Positions 1 to 11,459 of a stretch of DNA of 64,000 nt are shown piece by piece (positions within the stretch are counted from its first letter, which is position 1; each line of letters opens with the position of its first letter). The notes under the pieces were generated by a model. The model had not been told where the DNA came from, ran no database searches, and saw only the letters and a list, made by a program, of their open reading frames with translations. The stretch is from positions 3,417,501-3,481,500 of the forward strand of contig NC_084936.1 in the NCBI RefSeq assembly GCF_958298935.1, written 5' to 3'. The DNA is from Phragmites australis (Eukaryota > Streptophyta > Magnoliopsida > Poales > Poaceae). The position numbers were made by a program, and so were the translations under genes.

Positions 1-325
1 TCTTTTGCTGACGTATGTATCTTCTCTTTTTTATAATTGTCTTTTTGCCCAAGCCGTCTGCAATATGTTGTGAAGTTGAAAATTCATTTGGCGTAAGGTG
101 GTTCTTCTTTAAACCCATCTGCAATATGAGCTGGTGGGAGTGACTTATCGATGTGCATGGGAACGATGTTCTGCACTCTCACACTCTGAAAACCCTAGTC
201 TCTCTCCACTCTCCACCACCACGTACAGACCCCGACATAGGCTTCCTAGCCACCCTCTTTGGTACCCCTTTTCAATCTTTTGGTCATTGCTTACTTTCTC
301 TTTCGATAAGGAGGAATAGTGGCCA

Positions 326-826
326 GTGGCTCTCCTTGCAGGGAACGAGGAGAGCAACGATGAAGATCCAAAGGAGGATGTTGTCCAAGCTAAGGAGGAG
401 GAGGAGGAGGGAAAGGGGGGCTTCGATGAGGACGAGAAGGGTGAGGAGGTCTCCGAGGAGGAGGAGGAGGAGGACATCGACGATGAGGATGACACTGAGG
501 ATGAAGGAGGAGAAGGAGGAGGATGACAACAACAAGGATGGGGATGAGGAGGATGACAATGATGAGTATGATGTTGAAGACGTCAAGGAGGAGGAGGAGG
601 AGGAGGAGGAGGAGGAGGATGACGGTGACGAGGATAAGGACAAGGAGGAGGCAGACGATGATGATGAGGAGGGTGATGAGGAGGATGAGGATGATGATAA
701 TGATGATGGCAGCAGTAGACTTAATTGGGACGAGCTTCAATTGATGGCTGACAATGAGGACGATGATGGTGGCAAAAACCTAGATTGGGATGAGCTTCAA
801 TCGATGAACAAAGACATCGACAGGTA
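326..826 (+). repeat. GAG/GAT-rich acidic low-complexity tract
   Basis: The plus strand is dominated by GAG, GAT and GAC triplets, so one or another frame reads as long Glu/Asp runs. The frame that reaches the stop near 827 ends in two similar copies of a WDELQ motif, spaced about 20 residues apart, which is more protein-like than the rest. The frames before and after about 523 differ, so a single protein would need a frameshift or splicing. It could be the acidic tail of a chromatin or nucleolar protein, or just an expanded triplet repeat. I do not recognise a gene. Confidence 0.4.
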
Positions 827-827
827 G

Positions 828-2165
828 CAACGATGATGGTGATACCGTGGCATCAAAGAGAAGGAAGCTAGAGAAGTAGTATAGCAGCTAGCTAGCTATA
901 GGTAGACAATGTAGATAGCAGAAGCCAGATGGATGTATATTTTGGGTTAGTGTTTGTTTGGACATGTAGCAGCAGGCGTATATCAAGTTTGGCTTTATTT
1001 TGACTTGTAAATGTAGCTTCTTAAGATGATCGGGATATTCCAATGGAGAATCAGAATGAGGTTAGAAAGGAGGAAAGCCCTTATGCAGGGGACACCTCCC
1101 TAGAGGAAAAGATCGTCCCTCCATATGGACAATGATGAGTGGGGGTTCCTCGATCCTATTATGGAAATCCCCAAACTGAACCTCCTAGAAGGGAGGGATG
1201 AGGTACCAAGTTCACCTACCATGAACGAAGTTATCATTGCTCCTTCTAGAGCAAGTTCATGTAGCCTACCAAGCCATGCAGCAGAAGATAGCGAACCGTT
1301 TGGGTCCTGAAAAAGAAAAACAACTCCTCATGAAGTCAGCCTTCCAGCAGAAGTTAGCGGTGGGCCCGACCAAGAACCAATATGCACCTTTTGGCAAATA
1401 TGAAATATGCCTTCAAATATAGTAATGTTATGTTGAATTTTAGACCTTATATGCCATGTTTAACTAAGCATAAATTCATGTGAGACATTGCTTAAATAGA
1501 AAAAAAATAATGTAGATAAAACCGATGGCTTATAGAGAACATTGTGTCACAGTGTGTTTTCTGAACAATGGTTGATGGCTTTAACAAAAAAATCATCTGA
1601 AATATGGCTATGAAGAATTAGTTTATGTTTCTATATGTTATATATTTTGGAATAATAAGTAGTCAAGCATGCCACTCTAAAAAAAGGTGGTGAAAGATTG
1701 TATGGACAGTTGTTGGGAATAACCATTTGTAAGAATGATAGTCCAGACAGTTCTTCATTGGAACTGGCGTCATGCTTTACATGTTGACAATGGTTATGTT
1801 AGTACGCCATTATCAATTATTCCCAAATTAGTTTTTTTTTGGGTCTATGGTTTGTTTATGTGGTGTGTTTGGTGAGTTGATTCAGGGTTTTGCATATCAA
1901 TTGTTGTCTCTGTCCATTTGGTGTCAATTGATGTATGGTTTAATGCTATGTTGATAGTGTGTTATTAGATTCCTTGGCAATATTCATTGAAGGTACACAA
2001 TTGACTTATTTTGTTGCAATGCAATGTTCAAAATTTGGATCTAAGGTTAAGATGAGTAGCATTGTTTGTTCTATAGCATTGATGATATTCTTATGCTCTG
2101 TTCATATGTTCATTTCTGATGAGCTTTACAAAATATATATTTTATATCAAACAATGTAGATGGTT
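828..2165. other. Unassigned AT-rich stretch
   Basis: Only short ORFs are present (for example at 1125-1310 and 1959-2159) and none resembles a known protein. I see no splice-linked exons, long terminal repeats or inverted repeats. Confidence 0.3.
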
Positions 2166-2175
2166 GTCATATATA

Positions 2176-2484
2176 GACCTGGGCATATTAGGCCTGACTT
2201 GGCTAGAGCCCGATGAGCATGGTGAGGCTTATTGGACATGCCTGGGTAGAGGTTAACAAGACTGAAACCCCTTGGATCTGGCCCAAGCCTAGTCCAAAAC
2301 ATTCATTTAATTATTTTATACAAGAAATTGACTGGGCGATCTGGCCTGGCCTAAGCCTGGTCTAATTTTAGCCCAAAATGCAAACCTGACATAAGACCAT
2401 GGATGGGCTTGGGCATAGATTTTTGCCCCGAAATCAACTGGGCTGTTTGCCGGCTTGACCCACCCCACATGATGCTTAGGCCTA
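2176..2484. mobile_element. hAT-like MITE
   Basis: A 309-bp segment is bounded by imperfect inverted ends (GACCTGGGCAT on the left; the right end reads ACTAGGCCTAAGCAT on the opposite strand). It is flanked by the direct repeat GTCATATATA (2166-2175 and 2485-2494), consistent with an 8-bp hAT target duplication plus chance extension. The interior is rich in GGCCTGG and GCCCAAG motifs, as in many grass hAT MITEs. There is no transposase. Confidence 0.6.
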
Positions 2485-2494
2485 GTCATATATA

Positions 2495-3600
2495 AGTCGT
2501 CTGCATTGTTGCCATTATAGCAGGTGGTTGTTTTGTCGCATCATATGGAATATTGACGATTGTTTATGTGAACTATCAGCTTTAATCTTTCGTAGTTTTG
2601 TTTTTTTATATGGTATTTTATGTGGTTTGATTATTAGGTTTATACTCCACTTATTCTTTCTATAATGGACATGATATGTTCATTTTGATTGAAAAAAGTG
2701 TTTCAGTGGTGCAGATAGTTTTGTATTGATTGGTTTTTACGTTATTTCACAGATGGTGTTTCGTGTATAGTCTGGATAATACAATAGACAAATTTTTTTG
2801 GAAGCCATTGGTGCATCCAAAATATGATCATATCTCACTACATTTTATTACACATCATGATTAGTTATTGCTGGACTAACTCTTGATTAACCACCAATGC
2901 ACAAGATTTGAGTTTAAATCGCTAAACCATATGAAAAAGGGATAAGTGCACAAATCCAGGAATGCAGCCATCAAGATCTTTCTAAATGGAAGATAACCTC
3001 ACCAAACACACCAAACCATACCGCTTGACCATACTAGTGCCCATATGGATCGGCTTGTCAAACTGTACAACTTTCGTAAAGGATGTGGGGTGATGTAACT
3101 TCCAGAGGTGGCGGAAAACCCAATTATTTGGGGATTATAAAGAGATGGTGTCTATCCATATTCAGAACACCATCCACACTGCCACTGCACCACCATAGCT
3201 CAGGTTCATCCTCACCACCAAGGTGGGCCCACTTAGGGGCATATGTGTACAGATGTACACCCAATTTTTTGTGTATTTTTTTTTCTATATATCATATTCT
3301 CTAGGTGGCATCGAGCCCAATGGCCCAAACCTAACATGAGGTAACGGGCTACGGCACGCGGGCAAGTTCCCGCCATCTCAGTGGGCAAGGGCACAATCGG
3401 CCAATGCAACTGCATCAATGCCCACAACCCATGTGGCCCCGCCTAGCAGCCTAGGCGCCCACGAGGCCATGACCCTGAGACTACACTAGCACACACAAGA
3501 CTGCACGAGTTGTCAAGTTGAGATGGAGGGCACGCGACGGCAACGACGGCGTGGGCATGAGCCAGGTAGGGTGCAACGTTGGCATGAGCTAGGAAGGCGG
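2495..3600. other. Unassigned intergenic stretch
   Basis: An AT-rich first half gives way to a more GC-rich stretch from about 3300. ORFs are short and unrecognised. The GC-rich part resumes after the solo LTR at about 5249, so it is the LTR's insertion target. Confidence 0.3.
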
Positions 3601-3607
3601 TGGTAGC

Positions 3608-5248
3608 TGTAGGGATCGGTGACGTCCTAAGAAGGGGAGGGTGAATTAGGACACTTATAAACTTAAATGGCTCCAAAAACTTCATAAGATAAACTTATAT
3701 CAATTTTTATCTAAGTATGCTATAGATTTATCTAGCGTGTCTACTCTACCATTCAAAAGGTTTGCAACCTACTCTAGGAAGGTAAGTGCGTGAAAGTAGA
3801 TTGCAAGTATGTAAATACGGAAACGTAAATAAGGTAGAGAGAGCAAACTAGACATAAGAATTTTTTATCCCGTTGTATCGATGGCACATAAGCCACCACT
3901 AATCCACATTGGAGTTCCATAAAAGGATATACTTCTAGTCGCTAAGACTCTTCCGATCACGGCTCTTGAGGTATCAAGCCACCAAGGTAAGGCCTCAAGC
4001 ACGATGAGCCACCAAACCACCAAGATAAGGTTTCACCACTAACCTCTCTTTCGGTCACTTGTACGACGTCTTCACTTCGGAGCTTGAGTCACCAAAGCAA
4101 GGACCTCCGCGTCTCCATACAAGTTTCTTACCACCGCTCCATACCAAGTCGGAGAGTCAACAAGCTTGAGCCACCAAGGCTCAAGGTGCCGATGAGTCAC
4201 CAAGACTTTAAGGCGCCGACATACCTCTCGGCACTGTCGGTACAGGGTTGTATCACTCCTTGATCTACTCTCTAGGCAGCAACACCTAGCAACAACTCTC
4301 TTTAGGCCTATTAGCACTAATCACTCTCTAATCTTGTTATTAATTATCTTGGTTGATCATTTTAAGCACTTTGATGGCTTGGATGTCTTTTCAGGTGTAT
4401 ATGAGGTTCTCTAAACTACAACACATTCAAATGACTGAGTGGAGGAATATTTATAGCCTAAAATCCGCCAACTAGCCGTTGCCCCAACGGCTCAAATTCA
4501 CTATATATGCTGGATGATCCGGTGTAGATAACATAGTACTCACTGGACCATTCCCAAAACTAGCCGTTGGAACTCCACTCAAAACTTCTGTAAACACCGG
4601 ACTATCCGGTGTGATCTTCATCTCCATTGCTGGATCATCCGACGTGTGTACTTGAGCCAATCCGAGCCAATGACATCTTCTCTGCACAAAATACTCTGGC
4701 ATATTATCCGATGTATTCAATCCATAGCGCCAGACTATTTGGTGTGTTGTTTGATCTTCTCTTCTGAGCAAAAATACTCGGCGTGCACTCTCTTCATTCG
4801 CCGGACTATCCGGCGAGTATAACTTCAATCTTCTTGCCTCTGCAACCTTATTAGCAAGAAATCCTCCAGCGCATCATCCGACGTGTACAACTCAGATCAT
4901 CGGACTATCCGGCGTGTACACCTTCTTCTGTCAAAACACTCCGATGTTCATCACTTTCGTACGCCGGACCATTCGGCGTGTACCGTTTCCATTGGTTGAA
5001 ACATTCCAGCGTGTACAAATGCCTCTATGCTGGACCTTCTAGTGTAGTCAACTTTTGTGGGACTTTTTCAATTCAATTAAACTTTGTCCCGACTTTGATG
5101 GCTTCTTTATGTATTGCATCCCTGAGATCTACTAAAGTATATACTTGACAAACATGTTAGTCCCATTGACTTGCTATCATTAATCACCAAAATCACATAT
5201 ATGCCCTAAAGTAAATGGTACAATCTCTCTAAGTGCATGTTTCCTACA
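3608..5248 (-). mobile_element. Solo LTR of an LTR retrotransposon (1.64 kb)
   Basis: The segment starts TGTAGG and ends CCTACA. It is flanked by near-identical pentamers, GTAGC (3603-3607) and ATAGC (5249-5253), as expected for a 5-bp target duplication. No internal coding region lies between. It contains the phrase GGGGAGGGTGAATTAGGAC near the left end and a CACCAAAATCACATATATG block near the right end, shared in layout with the LTR at 13001-15625. At about 4505-5045 it carries a dispersed array of CCGGACTATCCGGTGTG-like short palindromes. Orientation is inferred from the PPT-like purine run near the right end read on the minus strand. Confidence 0.65.
4505..5045. repeat. Array of CCGGACTATCCGG-type short palindromes
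   Basis: At least eight variants of a roughly 20-bp motif, core CCGGACTATCCGGYGTGTAC, recur at irregular 35-80 bp intervals inside the solo LTR. Degenerate copies such as CTGGATCATCCGACGTG alternate with near-perfect ones. A related array lies in the LTR at 13001-15625. Confidence 0.65.
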
Positions 5249-5253
5249 ATAGC

Positions 5254-6330
5254 GATAGCGCGGGTGCGAGCTAGGTGGTGATAGGGTCCGGTGGTGGCGG
5301 CGACTATAGCGCGGGTGTGAGCTAGGAGGGCGACGATGGCAGTTATGGCGTGGGCACGTGCGAGGTGCAGCCGCAGCTACGCAAGTGCAAACTGGTCATG
5401 ATGCCCCTTGGCATGAGACCAACCTGGATGATGATGGTGCATGTGACTGGTAGCAGCTGTCTCTCATGGTCCAATTGTCATGGTCTCAACGATGGCGGGT
5501 GCACTGTTCGTGTCATGAGAGTATTGTTGGAGGTGTGGCGGTGTGTGTGCCTTGTGATCTTGGACGCTAGTGGCTATGTAATGAAAGCGCCATGCCCGAT
5601 GTGCATGAGTGGTCCACCTTCGCATGGCCCAACAAGGCTTCATTGGCCTTCTGGCCTAATGTGAGCCTAACAATAGGAGTGCGATGTGGACTATGGCGTG
5701 GAAGTCATGCAACAAATGCGTTGCACATCAGGATTACCATTCTATGGTGACGATCGGCTCCACGGAGGGGCATTCATGTTGTTGTGGTTGGCATGTATAT
5801 TGTGCCAGTAACATCAAGCAGTCTCCCATCTCCATTCAGCGGCGGTGGTCGGTTGGGTGCGGCTTTGCAAAGGTGTTATGATCTGACTAGAGATGGTGGT
5901 GGAAGGTTTTGCCTATGGATGCTTATGAGCATCTTTAGTTGCCTATGTTTTTTTGCCTCCTATTTGCGGGTAGACATTGGATTCTAGGGTGTCTTTGAGA
6001 TTCAATTTGCCTTGTGCAATGTGCAACAAGCAATCTTTTCATTGCCTTGGAGTGTATGGTGGTTACGACCTGAATGCATTGTTTTGAGATTCAATTTTCC
6101 TTTGTGCATACTGAGTATCAACATTTTCTCCTTTATTTTTTTCTTTGCAATGACTATATGTACCCTCTTGGTGCGGATGCTAGAATATTATTTTATTTTG
6201 GAGTAAACTTTCTCTATCTATTCTTCTATACTCCTATAAAATGCACGAGTTGTGACATATCTGATCGATCTCCACTGCCCATCTGAGTTGATCAAATGGT
6301 CACCGCGTAAAGTTAGACTCTGTTTCTCCT
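5254..6330. other. Unassigned stretch
   Basis: A GC-rich first part (to about 5900) has a few short ORFs, the longest 104 codons at 5350-5664, with no recognisable domain. It continues the sequence interrupted by the solo LTR. The rest is AT-rich. Confidence 0.3.
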
Positions 6331-6334
6331 TCCC

Positions 6335-6590
6335 AAAATACATTTAATCTTCCAGTATTTGTCTTCCATACCTAGACATCTAGTATTTTCCTCTCATACA
6401 TTCCAAAAATACATTCAATCTCCTATTATTTATCTTCCATAGCTAGACATCCAATATTTATCTTCCATACATTCACCGTTGGGTATCTCCATAGGGTGTG
6501 CCACCTCCCGTACTTTGCCTATAGTGCCGGGTTTCTCTAGAGAGTGTGCCGCCTCCCACACTTTGCTTATAGAGTCAGCTTTCTAGAGAG
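6335..6590. repeat. Two short tandem duplications
   Basis: A unit of about 70 bp containing CTTCCATACCTAGACATC is present twice in a row (about 6335-6404 and 6405-6475, diverged). It is followed by a unit of about 50 bp containing GTGTGCCACCTCCC, also present twice (about 6496-6590). Confidence 0.55.
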
Positions 6591-7135
6591 GGTGCGATTC
6601 CGTTCGCACGTCTTCACCACCACCTACTACGGAGGTCATCTCCATCGCGCTATCTTTACACTAAGGTACTATGCGAGAATTATTTCCATCCCCTCATAAA
6701 TTGGTCACCATCTTGATCCTCACTACAATGTTGCTACAAACGGTCAACTCTGGATGATACGGTTCCCTCAACCCTCTCTAGGTGCTCACCATTCTCCTTC
6801 CCCTTTCTCTTGAAATTACATGATCATGTTATGAATTTCGTTTATGCAAATCTCTCTTTTGTTATGCTATTTTTTTTAATTCTTCAGATTGCTATATCAT
6901 GGATTGGTTCCATGTATGTGAAACACGTGTGCAGTTGCTAGTCCAAAAAATGTAACAAAATTTACCTTTTGTTTGTTTTGTAAGTATGTACAGATATTAG
7001 GAATATGACAATAATGATCAATTTTATTTAAGACAAGATCCTTTACAGGATCGTATGCATTATACATTAGCTAACCCTAGCTTGAACCATACTCAACGGA
7101 TAAATTAATACACATATCTTCAGCAACCGTTGCAA

Positions 7136-7143
7136 TATATATA
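7136..7143 (+). promoter_or_regulatory. TATA box upstream of MATH fragment
   Basis: TATATATA lies about 100 bp before the ATG at 7240. A CT-rich, ATG-free leader follows, consistent with a plant core promoter. Confidence 0.4.
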
Positions 7144-7239
7144 CCCTGGCTGTCAACAACACCTCATTAATCATCGATCTACTTCTATCTCTATCTCCTA
7201 TCTTCTCATCTCATCTACCCTACCACCACAAATAGCGCC

Positions 7240-7500
7240 ATGTCAACGGTGTCGCTGCTGTTGTTCGCTGGTGTCAACTGGGTGGCCTGCTCCACTTATG
7301 GTGTCGTCATCAACATGTTGAGAGGGTTCCAGTTGTTTTGCATCGATGGCTACTCATGGAGCAAGACGTTCCTCAGTGGCGAGCGCATCGGCTCAAAACA
7401 GTTCTGTGTTGGCGGGCGCTATTGGTACATCAACTACTACCCGAACGACGTGGACAGCTCCAAGCTGCTGGACTCAAACTCCATCTCCCTTTACCTCTGA
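7240..7500 (+). pseudogene. Truncated MATH-domain protein
   Basis: An 86-codon ORF carries a recognisable start of a MATH (TRAF-like) domain: IDGYSWSKTFLSGERIG followed by FCVGGRYWYINYYPN and ending SNSISLYL. This matches the N-terminal part of plant MATH-BTB substrate adaptors for Cullin-3 ubiquitin ligases, a family strongly expanded in grasses. The stop at 7498 falls about halfway through the MATH fold. The rest of MATH, the BTB domain and the C-terminal BACK-like region are not found downstream, where unrelated gene fragments begin. A TATA box and short leader precede it, so it could be transcribed. A functional substrate adaptor is unlikely. Confidence 0.6.
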
Positions 7501-7899
7501 TTCTCCTTTACCTCCGATTCTCTAGCAGTGGCCTCAAGGAGAGTGTGGTGCATGTTAGCAACCCTAGATGATCGCAAGCACAGAAACACCCAAATCACCA
7601 CAACTCAGCTAGTTTTACTATTGATCCAACTCAGTTCACAATATCTGGGTACAAACTGGCAGCAGTGGAACATAGACAGGGGGAAGCAATCTAGATTGGG
7701 GAGGAAGAGAAAGGGGTTGGGGATCAGAGAAGAGAACAACAGGGGGGAGTGGCATTGAGAGGAGAGTCCAGAGGAAGCCGAAGGCTGGAGGAAGAAGATA
7801 CTATTCTCATAAATGTTCTTAGATGTCTTGAGCCATGGGCTTGCTTTCTTTTGTATATGCTCCCTATGAGATGGGCCCCCACTTGTCAGCTGGGTCATG

Positions 7900-8950
7900 A
7901 CATTCCCCCTCCTTGAAATTCGGCTTGCCATCAAGCTGATCTCACGAGCTGCTGAACACTGGCGCATGGAGAATGACACCATTTGCTTGAGCCCTCCTGG
8001 ATCCCAGGGTGTTTCTTCCCTCCGAGAAGTAATTATAAGCCCTGCACCATCAGTCACCATAGCACCAACATTGTGATCCTTGTGACAAGCTAGCCCAAAA
8101 TCTGCCACTTTTACAACCTAAGCTCCTGGATACCCCCTCTCTGCCAGCAGCAGGTTCCACATCCCCAACAACCACACCTCCAACGATGCAACTAACCACT
8201 GACCAACAACAAAGCACTCCAATAGACGATTCCCTATATCAAATGACAATTTCACCATGCTTTTGTTGCGCCTATACTCATGCCCAGTATGTCAAGACTC
8301 CAATTTAATCGACTGAGTTACCAGCCAAAGCAAAGGAGAGGAATAGATGACCTTCATTCCAAAACAATAAAACTGGTACTGTGAATATGAGCCTCCAAAA
8401 CCCTCCCAGTTCATCAATGATTGCACCTTATGTAGAGTAAATCATAGCTTCATCTTCTTTGTGCACATGTACTCTGAAACTCTAGAAAGTGTCCAACAAG
8501 TATACTGAAGAAGCCACCAGTAGTATACCATGCATGTTTTTCTCATCTTGTACATTACCTTGGACTTCAGAAAATTGATAGCTAACAACCACAATTGTTA
8601 TCACTCCATTGATTGCACACTTCTCATTTGAAGTGGATCCTGGGTGTAATGAGAAAATGTATAAGCAGTGACTTCTACGGCTAGCTAGGTTCATTTGTGT
8701 TTCTTCAATAGTTCTGTGTTGTGCACAACTAAGAACTTCCACCTTTAAGCAAAACTCAACATCACCCTGGGAGCTAGCAAACTTGTGTTGCTTAACAGCA
8801 ATTGCCTGACCATTAGGAAGGACACCTCAATGAACAAAGCCAAATCCACCTTCAGCTAAGATATTTGCTTGGAATAAACCACCAGTTGTAGGTTCTAGTT
8901 CAACATATGTAAACTATCGAGGAGGCTTTCCAAACACAGGTGCCTCATCA
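7900..8950 (-). pseudogene. Receptor-like kinase fragment (decayed)
   Basis: Read on the minus strand from about 8945, the frame shows GKPPR, a stop, then FTYVELEPTTGG, a glycine-rich loop (LAEGGFGFVH), a second stop, and GVLPNGQAIAVKQHK with the VAIK-type lysine, then VEVLSCAQHR near the alphaC helix. This is the N-lobe of a plant receptor-like kinase of the proline-rich/inactive-kinase type. At about 8070-8108 a separate piece reads VADFGLACHKDHN, a DFG activation-loop motif, but the catalytic loop and most of the C-lobe are missing. At least two in-frame stops and internal gaps make this a pseudogene. It lies among fragments of other genes on the same strand. Confidence 0.6.
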
Positions 8951-9019
8951 ATCTGGTAGAGGTTAGCCCCAACACTTCAGTCAACATCATTGCCTTGAGG
9001 ATTTCTAGTCACACAAGCT

Positions 9020-9145
9020 TGGATCCTTGAAGGAGAGTTGACAACATATCTCAGACACTGCACTTCATCGCTCAGTGCTTCATTCAGAGCATCCTTAAGC
9101 CGTGCTTGCTGCTCCAGTGCTCTCCACCTAAATATAATCTCCTTG
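9020..9145 (-). pseudogene. bZIP leucine-zipper fragment
   Basis: The minus strand encodes RALEQQARLKDALNEALSDE and then VQCLR. This resembles the end of the leucine zipper in plant group I bZIP factors (VIP1/RF2a type). The basic DNA-binding region is absent and a stop follows after about 20 further residues. The string GAGCAGCAAG occurs twice in 40 bp, suggesting a small local duplication. It sits directly beside the kinase fragment, so it is most likely a captured exon piece. Confidence 0.5.
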
Positions 9146-9162
9146 CTGCTCCAATGCTTGCA

Positions 9163-9500
9163 CTACGCCAGGCTGTGGCAGCACCTCTGCAACACTTCAT
9201 CATTGTTGGCGTGGTGGTGGGCAGCAAGCATGTCAAAGGCAGGATCGGTGGTGAGCTTGACAAGGTGGAGTGCTTGGATGAAGCCTTCCGTTGAACACAT
9301 GGTAGGTGTGGCTGCAGGGTGCTCTTTCTTGTTGTCGCTGTTGACATGCACATTGGTGTTGAGCACCACCGGTTGCCCGCTGGAGTAGCCCATGAGCTCG
9401 TTGCTGATTTTGTCGTGCTCCTCACCCTCGCACGCAAGCCGAAGCCTTGAGTGTTTGCTGTTGATGCCCTAGGTGACGTCATGCTCGACGTAGCAGCCAA
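9163..9500 (-). pseudogene. Unrecognised coding-like fragment
   Basis: One minus-strand frame reads smoothly as coding sequence: a stretch near GYSSGQPVVLNTNVHVNSDN, then TEGFIQALHLVKLTTDPAFD, ending before the bZIP fragment. Upstream the frame has a stop near 9470. I do not recognise the family. The fragment has the same orientation as the flanking kinase, bZIP and RRM pieces. Confidence 0.35.
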
Positions 9501-9650
9501 ACTTCGCGTGATAGGGCTGCTTCTTGATATGCAGCTAGGACAACATTCTAGAGTGGATGATTTTGGTGGCTGTACTCTGTTGGCACAATGGAGTGGCACG
9601 TTGTAGCGAGGGTGGAGGCCCGTAACCAAGAGGCAGTGGCCATGGCACCT

Positions 9651-10359
9651 AGGGATGAAAACGAACGGGAACGGTTGGGAAAACCCCCTAACCGTTTTTA
9701 TTTTCACATTTTCTCTCGAAAACGGAATCGAAAACGGAAAAGTCGGAAACGGGTACGAACTTGTGAATGTCGGGATATAAAAAACGAACCAATCCGAACA
9801 TAAATATGCGGGTATCAGTCAGGAATCGATAATTTAAAATGAGAACACCGATCCGTAGAACAATAATTTTAAGCATCAGCGCGACACATAATTAATTCAC
9901 ACCAATAAAAGTAATTTATATCATGCACAGATGAACCACGTAATGACATAAGTACCAACTGAAAAACAACTACCATGTCGTAACTCGAGTACTCGACATA
10001 ACATACAATCACACAAAGACTAGGATTGAAGGTGATGCAAGAACTTGAATAACATTGGTAGGTCAGCAGCCGACCGAGACTGGATCACTGAGATCTGGTT
10101 GAACTTTAGGATAGGGGTTATGTTTGTACTGGCCGGCCGGGTTTGGCATGTGGGCTACATTGTGATTTGTGAAGTTTGATCTCAATTAGAAAAACGGAAA
10201 ATTCTATATTAAAAATAGAAAATCCGAAAACGGTCGGAAAAACCCTATAACCGTTTTCATTTTCACATTTTCTCTCGAAAACGGAATCGAAAACGGATGA
10301 GAAAATATAGAAAACGGATCGGAACGGAACGGGATTTATCCCGTCCGTTTTCATCCCTA
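9651..10359. mobile_element. hAT-like nonautonomous element, intact ends
   Basis: The ends are inverted repeats of TAGGGATGAAAACG (left at about 9650; right end CGTTTTCATCCCTA to 10359). The octamer TGGCACCT flanks both sides (9643-9650 and 10361-10368), the 8-bp target duplication typical of hAT elements. Subterminal CGAAAACGGAA repeats occur at both ends. There is no transposase ORF. A second, split copy of the same family lies at 15837-18990. Confidence 0.75.
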
Positions 10360-10776
10360 CTGGCACCTGCAGATGCAGGGGTGGAGGTCCGGAGCCGAGG
10401 TATGGGGGAGGCGGCTTGAGTCACGGCGTGTGACAAAAAGGCTGGAGCGTGGCAACACATAGTGCAGAGGTGAATGCATGCCCAGATGAAGTTGTCCTGT
10501 AGTAGTGGAGGTCTCCCATCGAACACCTTGTAGGCGAGTTTGCATGGTGCATAGTGAGTGCCACACACACATCATCGGGGTCGTGGTGCGGCGCATCCAG
10601 CTTGACAACGATTTCCTAGTTCGTGGAGGGTAATATGGTTCCGTCGATGAAGTGGATTGGGTTGCCACTATAGACCACTACCTCCACTAAGCGTAAATCC
10701 TTTGGCCTCAACTTTGACGTGCGTAAATCCTTTGGTTGCACCTATCGACGTGGACATATCATGCAATGGTTGTGTC

Positions 10777-11373
10777 CTAGCTACAGTGATGGTTGTAGGC
10801 ACCGTGGTACACGCTAGTGCGGGAGGCTACTGTTGCGCGTGTCACAGCGAGCATTGCTGCCACTGCAGCAACAACAGTAGTTGTGAAAACAACTGCTGTT
10901 TCAGATACGAAAGTTGATGCATACCTTGGTACTGGTGTGGATGCTGACGCTGAGGCAGAGGTGGATGCTAAGACGAACGCCATGATGGACTTGGATGTAG
11001 TGTTTGGCTCCAGAATGATGGGTGTTGGTGCTGGGGTGGCTGATGACACAAGGGCAATGGAAGTGGTGGTCAGAGCAGAAACTTGGAGCAGAGTCAGCGA
11101 AGAGCTCACCGAGGTGTCGCTGCCATACTGGATGACCATCTGACAGCAACCATCATAGATATTCCACCCATGTGATTTTCCAAAGGCTTCAACAGCTTTG
11201 TGCCTTGATTGGAACACAACAAGAGCTAGCTTTTCATTAGAGTTCCCAAGCACATGCATCTCCACATGTTCCACCGATCTAAATGAAGCAAACACTTGAC
11301 AAAGCACCTTCATAGTGATGGGATAACGAACCCAGAGGATTGCGACCTCGAGAATGCGGCTTGGGGCCTCTAA
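10777..11373 (-). pseudogene. PTB-like RRM fragment
   Basis: The minus-strand frame entering from about 11373 reads PSRILEVAILWVRYPITMKV, then LCQVFASFRSVE, later FQSRHKAVEAFGKSHGWNIY and DGCCQMVIQYG. This is one RNA-recognition motif of the plant polypyrimidine-tract-binding protein type, whose NIYDGCC signature is characteristic. After the RRM the frame runs into low-complexity Ser/Ala/Thr sequence to a stop at 10777. The other RRMs expected of a PTB protein are absent, so this is a fragment rather than a full gene. The upstream boundary abuts a retrotransposon primer-binding site at 11434. Confidence 0.55.
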
Positions 11374-11433
11374 TCGCTTGTGGTCATTTATGTGCTTGAT
11401 TTGTGTGTTGGATCATATGGGGTTGCTAACAAT

Positions 11434-11446
11434 TGGTATCAGAGCC
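11434..11446 (+). promoter_or_regulatory. LTR-retrotransposon primer-binding site
   Basis: TGGTATCAGAGCC is complementary to the 3' end of plant initiator tRNA-Met and follows an LTR-like end (GCTAACA). This marks the start of an LTR-element internal region on the plus strand. No gag or pol coding follows, so the element is a remnant. Confidence 0.6.
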
Positions 11447-11459
11447 GCTCAATCCACGA

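Noticed and set aside
145..740. Ser-rich and Leu/Ile-rich minus-strand ORFs
   Set aside because: They are antisense readings of the GAG/GAT tract.
9084..9707. A 207-codon minus-strand ORF as a gene
   Set aside because: It crosses the hAT insertion boundary and the bZIP fragment in a frame different from the coding-like ones.
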